Shown in pieces: positions 6,096-6,469 of a stretch of 6,469 bases of DNA; the stretch's first letter is position 1, and every line of letters starts with the position of its first letter. The translations under genes and the position numbers were made by a program. The notes beneath the pieces were generated by a model. The model was not told the origin of the DNA, did no database searches, and saw only the letters and a list, made by a program, of their open reading frames with translations. Source of the DNA: Candidatus Omnitrophota bacterium (GTDB lineage: Bacteria > Ratteibacteria > UBA8468 > MWAK01); the NCBI GenBank assembly GCA_018829455.1, contig JAHJUB010000143.1, forward strand, positions 1 through 6,469, in the 5' to 3' direction.

Positions 6096-6469
6096 TTAAT
6101 CGTTAAATTGGGTAAATGGTTGTTCAATTTTCTTTGGGGCAACGTTGACACAATTTTTAAGAAATGCCAATCCATTACCAATGTCGTTTTCGGGGTCAGG
6201 GCGAAAGAACTCCTCCATAGAAATCCAACCATCAAAATTCACTATGCTCAGGGCAAAACACACCTCTACCCAGTCAATCATACCATTAGCCGGCGGCGTG
6301 GTCTTCCATTGCCAGTGAGCACGATTAATATTCGTAATTGGCGCCGATTCGCCTGTATATTGCCAGATAAGATTTTTGGCATGGACATAGGCAAGATACG
6401 GACCTAATAATTCCAAGGCATGCCGCGGCCGTAGATGACCTTCATACACACCATTGGCCGGGTCATAAA
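6096..6469 (-). CDS. Sugar phosphate isomerase/epimerase-like TIM-barrel protein, C-terminal part
   Basis: The gene enters from beyond the right edge, so only the last 123 residues are present. They match xylose-isomerase-like TIM-barrel proteins (AP_endonuc_2 fold), which isomerise, epimerise or dehydrate sugars and polyols with a divalent metal. Visible landmarks are DPAN near the edge (D2, a metal-ligand position), YEGHLRP, LGPYLAYVHAKN with H29, and FDGWISMEEF with E85 as the last metal ligand. The remainder has the usual closing helix and a short tail ending QPFTQFND. The open frame runs to the edge without a stop, and DPAN is encoded upstream of the first GTG or ATG-type start inside the window, so the gene is partial, not short. 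Substrate is unknown. GC content is lower than in dnaE, hinting at different ancestry or recent transfer. Confidence 0.88.
   Translation of the reverse strand, partial: YDPANGVYEGHLRPRHALELLGPYLAYVHAKNLIWQYTGESAPITNINRAHWQWKTTPPANGMIDWVEVCFALSIVNFDGWISMEEFFRPDPENDIGNGLAFLKNCVNVAPKKIEQPFTQFND

Noticed and set aside
1..6469. CRISPR array, tRNA or rRNA genes, transposase genes
   Set aside because: No regularly spaced repeats, cloverleaf, conserved rRNA segments or transposase motifs were recognised on either strand.

Overview
The window comes from a bacterial chromosome of roughly 50-55% GC, dropping toward the right end. Every convincing gene is on the minus strand, so in transcription order it reads from right to left: a sugar phosphate isomerase/epimerase-like TIM-barrel protein (cut by the right edge), a short AT-richer gap with a possible 46-residue ORF, secG, dnaE, an enolase-superfamily enzyme, and a DUF4380-like protein that breaks off in mid-domain near the left edge. 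dnaE and secG are universal bacterial genes and do not fix the lineage. The enolase-superfamily, DUF4380-like and TIM-barrel proteins, together with the mosaic intergenic repeats, resemble uncultured environmental bacteria (Planctomycetota/PVC-like or neighbouring candidate phyla). That placement is an impression from protein style, not a demonstration.

Layout: 1-78 is sequence beyond the point where the DUF4380-like gene loses its family similarity, and two tiny adjoining palindromes sit exactly there. 76-516 is the truncated DUF4380-like gene, probably starting at CTG. 537-1826 is an enolase-superfamily enzyme with a KxK...D...E...D...K active site. 1827-1882 holds a G/C-rich 8-bp hairpin. 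1883-5326 is a complete dnaE whose PHP domain keeps all nine metal ligands. 5327-5503 is an intergenic stretch filled almost entirely by a mosaic of nested inverted repeats with GTAGGGG at both ends. 5504-5854 is secG with a proline-rich tail. 5855-6095 carries a good sigma70-type promoter and/or a small ORF. 6096-6469 is the C-terminal part of the sugar isomerase-like protein.

Functionally there are two layers. One is housekeeping: replication (DnaE, the replicative polymerase subunit) and protein export (SecG of the SecYEG translocon). The other is carbohydrate or small-acid metabolism: the enolase-superfamily enzyme, the DUF4380-like protein (plausibly carbohydrate related) and the isomerase-like protein. 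The short spacings (20 and 56 nt) suggest that dnaE, the enolase-superfamily gene and the DUF4380-like gene could be cotranscribed. No obviously new defence or mobile system is visible. The observations most worth checking are the broken DUF4380-like gene with its palindromic junction, the GTAGGGG-bounded composite repeat that supplies the secG stop codon and possibly the dnaE -35 box, and the possible leaderless secG promoter overlapping a small ORF.
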